From Varanus komodoensis (taxonomy: Eukaryota > Chordata > Lepidosauria > Squamata > Varanidae): a stretch of DNA of 64,000 nucleotides. The stretch is taken from assembly GCF_004798865.1 (NCBI RefSeq), contig NW_025335268.1:74011690-74075689 (forward strand), written 5' to 3'. Below, one piece after another: positions 27,501 through 37,521 of the stretch. The translations under genes were made by a program, and so were the position numbers. Under the pieces are notes generated by a model. The model saw only the letters and a program-made list of their open reading frames with translations, was not told where the DNA came from and made no database searches. Position 1 is the first letter of the stretch, and each line of letters starts with the position of its first letter.

Positions 27501-27513
27501 GAAGGCCCCTCAT
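15582..27513 (-). CDS. CPA1: Pancreatic pro-carboxypeptidase A1
   Basis: Complete gene of eleven exons, listed 5' to 3' on the - strand: 27449-27513, 25988-26069, 24574-24708, 23556-23654, 22196-22297, 21449-21550, 20822-20932, 20594-20684, 18789-18988, 17223-17307, 15582-15769. The total is 1260 nt, 419 aa, the human CPA1 length. It begins with a signal peptide ([16 protein letters not shown]), then the activation peptide, then the M14 metallopeptidase domain. Zinc ligands are His and Glu of GIHSREW and the His of SIHSYSQ; the substrate-binding motifs NRMWRKTRS and [11 protein letters not shown], the capping Tyr (codon split across the last two exons), Ile of SGGTIDW and catalytic Glu of FELRDTG are all present, as are the paired Cys of SCIGVD and SCTETY. 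Thr in YTFELRD and FAFTHS mark CPA1 rather than CPA2. The enzyme removes aliphatic and aromatic C-terminal residues in the gut after trypsin activation, probably after RQR. CPA2 follows on the same strand. Confidence 0.97.
19186..19565 (+). mobile_element. Short non-autonomous hAT-type DNA element, copy A
   Basis: 380 bp with terminal inverted repeats: 5' CAGTGGTGGCGAACC and 3' GGTTCACCATCACTG, whose reverse complement differs at two positions. The CAGTG start and GC-rich ends are typical of hAT elements. No transposase frame. It lies in the CPA1 intron between the 20594-20684 and 18789-18988 exons. Flanking 8-mers (ATCTAGCA and GGTTACAG) do not match. Confidence 0.75.
19741..20152 (+). mobile_element. 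Short non-autonomous hAT-type DNA element, copy B
   Basis: 412 bp, same family and orientation as the copy 175 bp upstream. Inverted ends CAGTGGTGGCGAACC and GGTTCGCCATCACTG differ at one position. It contains a TG dinucleotide run (19985-20007) that copy A lacks, which explains most of the length difference. Flanking 8-mers do not match. Confidence 0.75.
19985..20007. repeat. TG microsatellite inside hAT copy B
   Basis: About 11 TG units. Copy A has ATATATATTTTT at the corresponding place, so the run expanded after the copies diverged or differs between source elements. Confidence 0.85.
22560..22995 (+). mobile_element. L2 LINE 3' fragment
   Basis: Encodes the C-terminal part of the L2 ORF2 protein ([18 protein letters not shown], then [17 protein letters not shown]), followed by the 3' UTR with GGGAGCCGCCCCGAGGCTTA and an AAATAAATAAA tail. 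5' truncated; lies in CPA1 intron 4. Confidence 0.85.
24935..25440 (-). mobile_element. L2 LINE 3' fragment, antisense
   Basis: Reverse complement of the L2 3' end: T-rich tail at the low end, then the complement of the [18 protein letters not shown] region (about 25140-25320), and further 5' the complement of the GLGPGxLKERLL-type region. It lies in CPA1 intron 2, inserted against the gene's + strand but in the same sense as CPA1. Confidence 0.75.
26880..26945 (-). repeat. tRNA-derived SINE fragment
   Basis: On the - strand it contains TTTGCATGCAAAAGG followed by GGCATCTCCAGGATGG, the pattern of the common reptile tRNA-like SINE with a GCTTTGCATGCA-type head. Short and diverged; lies in CPA1 intron 1. 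Confidence 0.4.
27075..27165 (+). repeat. Old repeat of the 'gggagttgtagtcc' type
   Basis: Contains AACTCCCATTAGCTCCAGCC and later GATGGAAGCTGTAGTCCAAA, the two mirror halves of a widespread amniote repeat. Similar pieces occur at 30520-30560, 37868-37925, 40025-40050 and 49735-49775. I cannot assign the family. Confidence 0.45.
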
Positions 27514-27563
27514 TTCCGGAAGAACAGGACACCGTCCAGGGACGGGGCGCCTTCCACGGACAC

Positions 27564-27571
27564 TTTATATA
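27564..27571 (-). promoter_or_regulatory. CPA1 TATA box
   Basis: TATATAAA on the - strand, about 51 nt before the CPA1 ATG, so a start site some 25-30 nt downstream would leave a short 5' leader. Compact TATA promoters are usual for pancreatic zymogen genes. Confidence 0.65.
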
Positions 27572-27697
27572 CTGTCCCAAGTGGTGGGGCATTTGCATTG
27601 CCGGCCGGCGGCAGAGACGGTCCTGGGTCAGCTGCCCTGCTTCCCACGGCCCTGTCGGAAAGCGCTGGCACCGCCGCCCCAACGGTGATTGATGCCT

Positions 27698-27714
27698 GGG
27701 GAACGGGCCACCTG
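27698..27714 (-). promoter_or_regulatory. Candidate PTF1-type acinar element upstream of CPA1
   Basis: On the - strand the sequence reads CAGGTG-GCCC-GTTCCCC, an E-box followed at short spacing by a TC-box-like motif, about 130 nt upstream of the TATA box. The pancreas factor PTF1 binds an E-box plus TTTCCC pair in acinar enzyme promoters. Match and position are suggestive only. Confidence 0.35.
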
Positions 27715-28739
27715 CCTGGGCCGGGAAGGACCCCAGACTGTTTGCTCTCACCTGGGCTGGCCTCAGCAGGCCAGGACGGAGAGGCTGAATCACCCACGCC
27801 GTGCAGGTGAGAGCTGGGCAGAGGTGAATGGGAGGTGGGGGGACAATGGAGCCGAAGGGGCCTGTCAGCCCCAGAGGATGTCGCTGCACCAAGGCAGCCC
27901 AGGAAAAGGCGAGGCAGAGAGGGCTTTGGGCCGGGATGGAGGACGGCTCCCACCAGCAGGGAGGGATCCTACCTGGCAGGTGTGCGGACTGGCACGCAAG
28001 GGGGAGGCTTCCAGGTTACATGCTGCGAGCCCGGAGCTGCGCCTGGTGTCCACACGCACACGCTGAACCAGGAGGCATGGTGAGGGGGACACATCTGGGG
28101 ATGGATTCCCGCCAGAGGGCAGGGGAAGCAGCCCCTGCTGCAGGACTCTCCCTGTTTCCTCTTCCCTCCCCATCCCCTTTCCTTGTGTGCCATGTACAGG
28201 AATAAACGTTCCACAGTCGGTTTGCATAATATTTGGGGCCGTTCCTCCACAGCCGTGCAGGCTCCCTCTGGCTGATCTCCGCACCCAATCTGCGGAATGC
28301 AGCGGTGGGCCAGACACGTCATGTGAGGCCCAGAGGGGAGCCCGCCCACTGCAAGGGGCATGATGGGCGTTGTAGGCCTTTTGCTGGCTAAGCTAGTTTA
28401 GGATCGTGCACTCTGGGATGTGTTCTCACGCTCGCTGCCCCGGCTTGCATAACATGCCACGGCTCACCATGGCTTGCTTTGACCTGCAAGGAGCTGCAGC
28501 CCCCGTTGGGGTCAGAGGCTGAAGGCCCCTTAAGCAGGGTGGGGGGGGCAATTTCCTGCTGAACTAGAGATGAACCCTGGCTAGATGAATAATAGCTGAG
28601 CTAATTGTGTCATAGATACAATCAGGTTTACCTGATTTAAGCACAGGCCATGACTGCACCGGAATGTGGCCGTGCGGGAGGAAAACCACAGAAGGAAAAG
28701 CATCGGGCATGACCAAGGTAAGAAGAATCATGGCAGGGT

Positions 28740-28990
28740 GAGAGGCTGCAGCCAGGGGCCTTTCGATGGGAACTGTGGTTGAAGAACGATGTAAAGGACC
28801 TGTGAATTGTTTGTTCAGAGAGTACGGGTTGGTTGAGTTTTTGAATTACTCCGTGCTCCGCTTCGCTTCTTGCGCACAAAATAAAGCCGAGTGGATGTCG
28901 TGGTCTCGTCCCCAGGCCCTTCCGTGGGCTATCGCGTCCCGGGGCCTCAGTCCCTGGAAGCAAACCGGGCAGGGGCCCTTTTCCACCTGC
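28740..28990 (+). mobile_element. Possible solo LTR fossil of an endogenous retrovirus
   Basis: A block with AATAAAGCCGAG followed by GTGGTCTCGTCC resembles the R region of a retroviral LTR with its poly(A) signal. No internal genes are seen next to it, the ends are not defined, and no terminal repeats were found. If real, it is an old solitary LTR. Confidence 0.22.
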
Positions 28991-31754
28991 GACCCCAGAC
29001 TGGGGATCCGCCTGCCGACTGCACTCAGGCCCCGGGAGCCGAGGGCTGTGCGAGGGTTGCTTCGTCCTCACACGGCCCGCAGCAGCTGGGTTCAGACGAC
29101 ACGGTGGCCACGCCTCCGACACGCTGAGAATGGCAGCCACGCGAGCAGTGGCTCCTCGAGAGCAAACGAGCCTGCAAAATGCTCTCGTGTCGTGCAAACC
29201 GGCGCAGAGCGGTGCGTGGGCAGCCTTCTCCTCCACGAATTTGTCGGATCTCCTTTTCGCCATCCAAACTGGCGGCCATTCCCACCTCCTGAGGAAGTGG
29301 CTCCCATAATTTAGCCCTGTGCTGTATGGAAAAGGCCTTCTGGGATCTGTCCCGAACCTCCCTCTCTCTGGCTCCCTCCCCTTTTTCACACACGCAAGAA
29401 AGACGGCGCTGATGCATTTTCGGGTCAATTTGTCCGGGTTTCACTTGCATTCACTAAATTAAAGAAGAGAAACAAATCCTACTGATTTCCAGAGGATTTA
29501 CGCTTTGGCTTTATCAGGTGGGCGACACCTTTTTGTTATCTGCCTTTTGCTGTAATGGTTGGTCAACTTAAAAAGATATCTAAATAGGCCTGCTAAGATC
29601 CAAACGGAGCATTTATGATGGCTTGCTGAAATTAATTTATTGACTGCAGTTACCTGGCATTTTTACATTTAATACTCTGCTATTGTTAGTTTGTCTTCAG
29701 TTGCTGGAAATATTGCTGAGATTAAAACAAACACTCAGAAGTCAATAAATATTGTATCTGCCCCAGCACACATATATAAACAAGCCCAGGTGGCCCATAT
29801 TGACGTAAGGGTGTAGCTATGGCCTTCCCTGGGATCGTTCAAAGTGCCAGCTCTGGGATCCTGCCATGGAGAGGCGACTCCGAAAACCAAGTTCCTGCCC
29901 TCCTCACAGCCGGCACAGAATTGCCCCCGCTGCCTCGGCAAGGATCGAGCGAGTTTCAGAGAGCACACAAGAAGTGTGCTAGCATGCGGAGGGAAGGAAG
30001 CTGGGGCTGATGGTTTATGTCGATTCCTAGCAGTGTCTCAGCCTCCCCTGCACCAGCAACACTCTCTAGATGGCTCAAAATCAATTAATTAATTTCCATG
30101 TTCGTTTCTTTATTTCCATTTCTATGTGGCCCAATAACCTGAAGGTGACTGTATAGATAAAAATCAGGGCATGAAACTCAGTGGCGATTGCTGCCGAAAA
30201 CACACGTGAGCGTCTGAGCTCGTTAAGAGAGTGCACACTCCTAATTTTCTAATCTCCTAATTTGGCTCCTGGAGTATCCGTCCTTAAACCCACATTGGAA
30301 AAGCTCCTTAGAGCAGATCAGACATTTGGAGAAGCACATGGTATGGCCCTCCAGGACCGTACCATTTCAGAATGCGGGGAAGCCGATGGCACTCCCCTCT
30401 GGCCAGAGGAACTGATTTTCCTGCTGTGCTGTCTTTTTTCATTCACAGGTAAAGGTTTTTGACCCGGGAGGCGTTTCTTTATATTTTTGGATGAAACACA
30501 CATCGAGCCTTGTCGTTTGTGGCCAAGGATGATGGGAGCTGCAGTCCAAAGCATCTGGAGCTTGCCAGGTTCGAGGAAGGCTGAGCTGCAGTATTGCAAC
30601 AGAACGGGCAGACGCGGGTTCCATTCCTAGGTCAACAACAAAGTTCGGTGGGTCCCTCTTTGGCCTACCTCACAGGGTTGCTGTGAGGCTAAAATTAGGA
30701 GCAATGCCAGTTTTGGAAGGAGAGGCATTTCTGTGCCGCACTGGCTGCAGGGGCGCATCCCCTCCGTGGCCTGACCAAAGGCTGTGCTCCCCCGGCGGAC
30801 GGTGGACCCCTTCGAACGCCACGTCTCCCCGCGTGCCGGGGGCTTCCTCAAAGAGGGGCGGCACCGCATGGCCCAGCAGGAGGCCTGCCTGGAAGAAAAC
30901 GGGCTCCACCTGCAGCCTCCCCAGGTGGACCTTCACACCTGGGGCGGCTTCGGCCAATCGGTGCAGAGAACCCTGAGCCAGCTCCCCCCCACCCCCACCT
31001 GGCATGTTCCAGAGGCCAGGCTGGGGAACAGAGGTGAGACGGTGGCCCGGTGGCCCAACTCAGGACCCAAGCCACCCCACACGGGCATGACCTGGGAGAC
31101 GGCACGGACAGAGGCCCCTTGTGTGTCCGTGCTGCGTGGCTTTCCGAAGCCCCGGGCACTGCAGAATCCCCTCCGGGGTGCCGCCCGGGGCCTGCCCAGC
31201 CTGTGCGGACGGAGCGGCCACCAAACATCTCCCTAGCACAGCCCTGTTTACCTTTCCGACACCTTTCGGTGCTCCCGCTGAGCAAACCCAGACCTCCTGC
31301 CCGTTGCATACTTACTTCCTTGGCTCAGAGTAAATATGTGACGTCTTCAAAAGAGTCTGGGATTTCCTGTTTTTTCAGTTGCTGTTTCTTTCCAGTGGGT
31401 AACGCAGCAGCTGGTGGAACCCGCGAAGGCCGGAGATAAGCCCCGGGCAGGTCTCCACCATGCTGCCAAGGCTGTTGGATCACAGGTGCCAAGAGAGGTC
31501 CAGCCAAGCAGAAATAAGAGCCGGGGGCGGGCCTTTGGGTTGCATCTGCTGGGAAAGTTCAGATAAGTCCTGGCAGAAAAGGGTTGCTTCTATGTGCCTT
31601 TGTGTTATAAAATCAAACCTGCACCCCTTTCTCAGAAAGCAGCAGAATTCCGAGCCAGGTCACTGTTTGGTGCTGCGGTCACTTTAAGAAGATGGAATTC
31701 TTAGCTGGACTCGAAGCTGCTGGAGGCTGACACTCAGTGGGGAAAAACCAGTGT

Positions 31755-31985
31755 GAGAGCCAGTGTGGTGTGGTGGTTAAGAGCGCGGGACTGGGACTCA
31801 GACGATCCAGGTTCGAGTCCCCGCTCAGCCATGGAGCCAACCGGGTGACTTTGGGCCAGTCACAGACGCTCAGCCCAACCTACCTCACAGGGTTGTTGTT
31901 GTTGTGGGGATAAGATGGAGGAGGAGATGTAAGCTGCCTTGAGCCCTTTGTAGGAAAAAGGCAGGATATCAATCAATCAATCAAT
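31755..31985 (+). mobile_element. Sauria-like tRNA-derived SINE with target duplication
   Basis: Starts GAGAGCCAGTGTGGTGTGG, has a perfect pol III B box (GGTTCGAGTCC at 31810-31820), a middle CCTACCTCACAGGGTTGTTG block, and a 3' part with AAGCTGCCTTGAGCCC and AAAAAGGCAGGATATCAATC ending in CAAT repeats. An exact 11-bp target duplication, AAAACCAGTGT, flanks it at 31744-31754 and 31986-31996, so this is a whole, fairly recent insertion. Confidence 0.9.
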
Positions 31986-32884
31986 AAAACCAGTGTTCCC
32001 ATCCGCCGCAGAAAGACTGGAACAACGGTGTCCATTTGTTACTGAACCTGAGCATCTGGTCCCACAGAGGCAAGCGCCTGCGGAGCGTGGCTGCCAAACC
32101 AGATTTCAGGAATGGTTCCTCCATCGGACACATCTGCATGTTTAAACAGGATCCAAACTGCAAGGCAGTCTACTCAGTTGACAGGTCAATAAGGCAATCA
32201 GGAATGTTTCCCCCATTATTGTTACCCGTATTTCTGGTCGCTTTAGAACATTACATCATGCCTGAAGATACGAGGATGCCATCGTACCAACATGATCTGG
32301 GAACTGAACACTCCGCATTGATGCGCGTGACAAGCAGGTTATAAAAGTGTCTGTTCGTGGGCGGTGACTTGGCAGTCAGAGGTGAGAACCGCTGCCCGGC
32401 CACGTGCTGCCTAAGTCACGGCAGGGTCCTGGGGGACCTTTCAGTAAAAGGCGAAAGGGGTCTTTCCCGGCTGAACCCGGGTATCCTGTGTCACGGCTGC
32501 CATCCAGGCTTCCCGACAGGTCGCTGCATCCGGCAAAACGGTCTGAGCCCCTGGCCTTTCTCTCCCCAAGTCTGTGTCCCCCCCACACCCCTCCAGCCTG
32601 ATGCAGCATCCCTTGGGGAAAAGCCAGGGCAGGAGGAGTCAAAGGTGCTTTCAGGCAGGTGCTCCACAAAGGAAAGGCACCTGTATGGTACCTGGTGGCG
32701 GTGACCTTCCCTCGAAATGGCCACGTTGCGCCACTGCCCCCGTCGCACACACCTGCTTGGATACCTGCCCGGCGTCCGGCTGCTGCAGCCTGAAAACACT
32801 GCCCTGAGGCGTGCCCGGTGGTTGGTGACGTGCAGCCTGCTGACAGCTTGGCCTGCAAGTCCCATGAGCCCCAACCCACCTAGC

Positions 32885-34721
32885 CAACGGTGAAGGACCA
32901 TCGGAGTGCTTGGAGGTTGCTATTGGAAGAATTTCAATTATTGCGGCCCGATGATGTGGACAAGGTGCTTGGACGAGTACGTCCCACCACTTGCCTATTG
33001 GATCCTTGCCCGTCTTGGTTAATAAATAACTCCAAGCACGGGATTGGGACCTGGATCTTGGAAGTGGTTAACGCTTCTCTGAGGGAGGGTCGAGTGCCTG
33101 CCCCTTTAAAGGAGGCGGTAATACGACCGGTCCTGAAGAAAGCGTCACTGGATCCAGAGATGGCCACTAACTATAGACCTGTGGCCAACATCCCGTTTCT
33201 GGGCAAGGTGTTGGAGCGAGTGGTGGCGGGACAACTCCAAGCACTCTTGGATGAAACTGATTATCTGGATCCTTTTCAGTCCGGCTTCAGACCCGGGTAC
33301 AGTACTGAATCTGCCTTGGTCGCCCTGTACGATGACCTGTGCAGGGAGAAGGACAGGGGGAGTACATCCCTGTTGGTTCTTCTGGACCTCTCGGCGGCTT
33401 TCGATACCATCAACCATGGTATCCTTCTGGATAGACTTGCGGGATTGGGGGTTGGAGGCACTGCTCTGCAGTGGTTCTGCTCCTATCTCAACGGTCGATT
33501 CCAGAAGGTAGTGCTGGGGGACCATGTCTCTACGTCATGGCAGCTATGCCATGGGGTACCACAGGGCTCCATTCTATCCCCTCTGCTATTTAACATCTAT
33601 ATGAAACCGCTGGGAGAGGTCATCAGGAGGTGTGGGCTGCGGAATCATCAATACGCTGATGATACCCAGCTTTACCTCTCGTTTTCCACTAATCCAGGTG
33701 AGGCAGTGGCTGTGCTGAACCGGTGCTTGGCCAAGGTAAGGGAATGGATGAGGGCCAATAAACTGAAACTCAACCCAGACAAGACGGAGGTCCTGTTGGT
33801 TGGCGGATCGGGTTTCGGAGAGGGTGTATTTGACCTGGTCCTGAATGGTGCAACACTCCCTCTTAGGGATAAGGTCCGCAGCCTAGGAGTACTCCTCGAC
33901 CCAGAGCTTTCTTTGGAAGCTCAGGTGACAGCGGTGGCGAGGAACGCCTTCCTTCAGCTTCGGCTGATTAATCAGCTGCGCCCCTACCTGGAGTACGACT
34001 GCCTGGCGACGGTGACACACGCGCTGGTGACTTCCCACCTAGACTTCTGTAACGCACTTTACGTGGGGCTTCCCCTGAAGACGGTCCGAACACTTCAATT
34101 GGTGCAAAATAGAGCTGCCAGGTTGCTGACGGGGACGGGGCATTATGCTCACATGACTCCAGTCCTCCGTCAGCTTCACTGGCTGCCCATTGAAGCCCGG
34201 GCCCAATTCAAGGTGTTGGTTATGACCTATAAAGCCCTAAACGGCTTGGGTCCTGGCTACCTGAACGAGCGCTTACGTCCGTATATGCCCGACCGCCCTC
34301 TGAGATCTGCGGGAGAGTCCCTTCTCCGGGAACCCTCCACGAAAGAAATTAGGAGAGTAAGTACTTGGAGGAGGGCTTTCTCTGCGGTGGCACCCAGCCT
34401 ATGGAATTCACTCCCCAAAGAGGTCCGCCTGGCACCGTCGTTACTGGTTTTTCGGCACCAGGTAAAGACCTTTTTATTTAAACATCATTTGAATTGTTAA
34501 AACATATGATCTGGCCAGGGCAACTTCTTCTTCCTTCTCTTTCTCCTCCTATATTTTTATTTACTTAAGTTATACTGATAATTTTAATCTTATATTTGTA
34601 AACCAATGTATTTTTTGTACTTTGTATTTAATGGTAATTTATTATGTGCTATTGTATTTCATTGTATTTTATCGTGTTGTAAGCCGCCCCGAGGTTTCGG
34701 CAAGGGGCGGCATAGAAATGT

Positions 34722-34763
<42 letters not shown>
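32885..34763 (+). mobile_element. L2 LINE with long open reverse-transcriptase frame
   Basis: An uninterrupted 536-codon frame (32890-34500) covers the reverse transcriptase and C-terminal region of L2 ORF2: NYRPVANIPFLGKVLERVVA, FQSGFRPGYSTESALVAL, LLDLSAAFDTINH, GVPQGSILSPLLFNIYM, catalytic YADDTQL, then the LNPDKTEVLLVGGS and LHWLPIEARAQFKVLVMTYK regions to a final LNC. The 3' UTR ends GGGGCGGCATAGAAATGTTT and an AAT tail. The apurinic endonuclease domain is missing, so the copy is 5' truncated and the apparent ATG is not a true start. The open frame and its about 3% difference from the copy at 54.1 kb suggest a young subfamily. Confidence 0.93.

Positions 34764-34765
<2 letters not shown>
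34723..34765. repeat. AAT microsatellite tail of L2
   Basis: About 14 AAT units directly after the L2 3' end, the usual tail type of these elements. Confidence 0.9.
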
Positions 34766-34895
34766 TTATTTTATTGATCCGATTTATATCCTGCTTTTCC
34801 CAATGAATTTCGAGCAGCTTACATAATTCCCTTCTTCCTCCTCCTCTCCATCTTATCCTTGTAACAACACCCAGTTGGTTCCATGAGTGCGAGAG
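34765..34895 (-). mobile_element. Sauria-like SINE fragment
   Basis: Antisense 3' part of the same SINE family as 31755-31985: GATTTATATCCTGCTTTTCC, then AGCAGCTTACAT and CCATCTTATCC in the same order as the reverse complement of the complete copy. Its tRNA head is lost or highly diverged. It abuts the L2 tail. Confidence 0.65.
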
Positions 34896-35392
34896 GGCAC
34901 ACCCCTGGGCTAACCAGGATGGAGATTTGGGTCCTGGTGAGGCAGCCCTGGCAGAAGCCAAAAGGCCTCCTCAAATGCTGCCAAAGCCGAACACAGAAAG
35001 GGTGACATTTCCCCACTGCTGCCTTTGAAGAAGGAGCAAAGTCTGGAGAGCAAAGCTTGGGCGGGGAATCAGGCCAGCTCTGGGCTACTGGCCCAGGCGC
35101 CCCCAAAGGTGCCCGGCACCATTCGAGTACAATGGCCGCAGAATTGCCCAGGGATGACCCAGGACGAGGCAGAAGCAGGCCACGGATGCACGTCTGAACT
35201 GCATCTTGAGGTGTCGTCCTTAGATAAGGTATGAAGGAAGGGAGGGAAATTCCCAGGTGTGTGACGGGAGGGGACCCCTGAGAATGCTCTCAGAGAATGC
35301 TGTACATTATAAAAACTTCGTTCTAATTGTTCAGCGCAGTGCCAAAGCCTTCTGCTCGTGTGTGTATAATTTGCGGTGCCCAATTCTTAATC

Positions 35393-35468
35393 ACACAGAA
35401 TCAGAGAACAGCAGAGCTGGAAGGGGCCAAGAAGGTCATCGGGTCCAACCCCCTGCTGTTGCAGGTCG
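35393..35468 (-). mobile_element. CR1 LINE 3' end
   Basis: Reverse complement of the CR1 3' terminus: CACAGAATCAGAGAACAGC, AGAGCTGGAAGGGGCCAAGA, then TCCAACCCCCTGC. Short and old. Confidence 0.75.
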
Positions 35469-36163
35469 CCCGTTTACACCATCCCACTCATCCCATAATA
35501 TCCATCCCATTATAAATAGGGCTGACTTGCTTTTCCTATCCAAGGTGGCCGGACCTGTTTCTTGCAGCATCTGACAGTTTACATGGTTCTCCCCAGCAAA
35601 GGATGAAGGGAAATGATGTCCAAAGCTGTCTGTACTCACTTGAATCGCTTCCATTTTTAAAAATCCATCCAGCCGCGGCTAGCCGGCTTAGCAAGAGCCT
35701 GCAAAATGTGATGGATTTAGGCTGAGCTAGCCTGGCCAAGGATCTTCAGCTCGGCCCAAGGCACCGGCCAAGCCAAAAGCTCAGACAAGCCGGCCTGATA
35801 TTCTTGGTGCCGCCTGGTGGAAACGGCCCCCAAGGCTTCCTTGCAGCCCTACCTGGCCATGCGGAAGATTGAGCCTAGGACCCTCCACAGGAGTTGTTGA
35901 AATCCAAATAAAGAGAAAGGTTGCTTATAGGCGCCTTTGCGATATAAAAACACCCCTGCAGCGACCCTGCTCCTCTTGCCCAGAAAGAACCAGAATTCCA
36001 AGCCAAATATTATTAGTCGCCTGCTCCTTTAACAGCCTGGGGCTCTCCGCTCGCCTGAGGCAGTTGCTACATTTAGTTGCAAAGTTAATCCTGTGGGGAA
36101 CGTGGCTCCCAGGGGAAACTACTGGATGTCCATTCTTCTGCCGGCTGCGGCAAAGCTGCTCGG

Positions 36164-36190
36164 ATCCTGCTTTGCTTTGCTTTGCTTTGC
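36164..36190. repeat. TTTGC pentanucleotide microsatellite
   Basis: Four to five uninterrupted units of TTTGC upstream of a CATGTTGC sequence. No gene nearby. Confidence 0.7.
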
Positions 36191-37521
36191 CATGTTGCAA
36201 TCAGAGTCGCTTACATGATCAAGACCTGCAAGGATTTGTGTGCCTTTCTGATTGTCGTGCCAACATCCTAGAATCACTGAGATTTGCTGTACTAGGTCCT
36301 TTCTCACACTGTCTGGACTGTGAATACATCTTGCCCCCATTGTGGCTCATCATCAACCGCTGCTGCTGCATAAGCGACTCGAAATTTATAAAAAACTCTG
36401 TTTGTGCTCTGGAATTTTGTCGATGTTGGCGCACCTGTACCCGGCAGCACCATGGTAGGTTTGCACTCTGCAGGGAGTTCACCTGGGTTGTTCTCACCAC
36501 TAAAACTGCTGAGGTTTGTCTCTCCCACCGCTTAAAGTCATATGGATGCCTATATACGTGTAAGTCTCCAACTAGCGGCAACCCTATGAATAAATACCCT
36601 AATATATCTAGGGGAAATGGAAGTGTTTCAGCCCTTTCCCCTTCTCCTCCTTGTGTTGTCCCTCCTTTTTAATTTTCCTGTTTCACGAGTGATGCTAACT
36701 GTGGCTGCATATGGATCCTTTTATGAAACGATTCTCTCCTTTCCTCGTGCTTTGCTATTTCGTGTTGCTGGAGGTTTTATTGCTTGCCGATAAGGTCCTT
36801 CTTAAAAAGTGGCGGGCGGACAGGGAGGTGGCACCAACAGGTGGTCCAGCTCAGCCCGGGAGGGGGCGGTTGCTGGCGGCAGCAAAGCCGTGGCCACGGT
36901 AATGGGCGGTCCTGCACCCGTGTCCAGGCACCTCCCCGTCACGCTTCCAAGGAGGCCGCTCCCGGAGCCGTTCACAACCGGGCCACCCCGACCTCTGCCG
37001 CCATCCGCTGGGACCCGAGCACTCGCCCAGATGTGCCGCACATCGGCCCCGAGCATTGAGCAGAGAATGGATCACTGTGGCAAGCAAGCAAGATGGCGCG
37101 CGGGAGCGAGAAACCACCGATGCCGAGTCCGGGGAGAGCGCGATCTTTATTTTTTGCGACTGGGATGGAAACACCTGCCCTGTCACAGGCTCGGGAGAGG
37201 CGCACGATGTACAAGCAGAGGCGGCATGTTCTCTCATGCCCTCGTCTACCTTGCACATTTCCTTTTGCTGTTTGTCGCTTGTGTGCCACTGGGCTGAAAT
37301 GCACCGAATCGCTGGAGAAGCTTTAAAAGTAAACTGCCTGTTTGCTTTCTGTTCCACCGGGAGCTAAAAGAGCCTCGGGTTCGCGCCGCCTTCCCCAGCC
37401 CGGTGCCTTCCAGGTGTTCGGACCACCGTGCGGAGCCCGTGGGGGGTGCCGGGCTGGGGAACCGGGGCGCCGTGACGTCCTTCCGGAGGGACGCTCCTCC
37501 CGCGCCAGCCTTTCCCCTCTC

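Larger units (their letters stand above)
27514..37521. other. CPA1-CPA2 intergenic region
   Basis: About 10 kb holding the CPA1 promoter, a possible LTR fossil (about 28.7-29.0 kb), a Sauria-like SINE, a large L2 LINE, a SINE fragment and a CR1 fragment, each listed. I found no carboxypeptidase exon on either strand, so no third CPA gene sits here. A possible CPA2 poly(A) signal (AATAAA on the - strand) is at 37146-37151, some 370 nt after the CPA2 stop. Confidence 0.7.

Noticed and set aside
15582-27513. Assignment of the first carboxypeptidase to CPA5 or CPA4
   Set aside because: Length 419 aa, MRGLLVLS start, [15 protein letters not shown] and SGGTIDW/YTFELRD all fit CPA1.
28637-29428. 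263-codon open frame on the - strand
   Set aside because: No recognisable motif; overlaps a possible LTR fossil; Arg/Pro/Ser-rich as expected from chance in this composition.
31755-31985. tRNA gene because of the perfect B box
   Set aside because: No cloverleaf 3' half or acceptor stem; the body and tail are those of a SINE with a target duplication.
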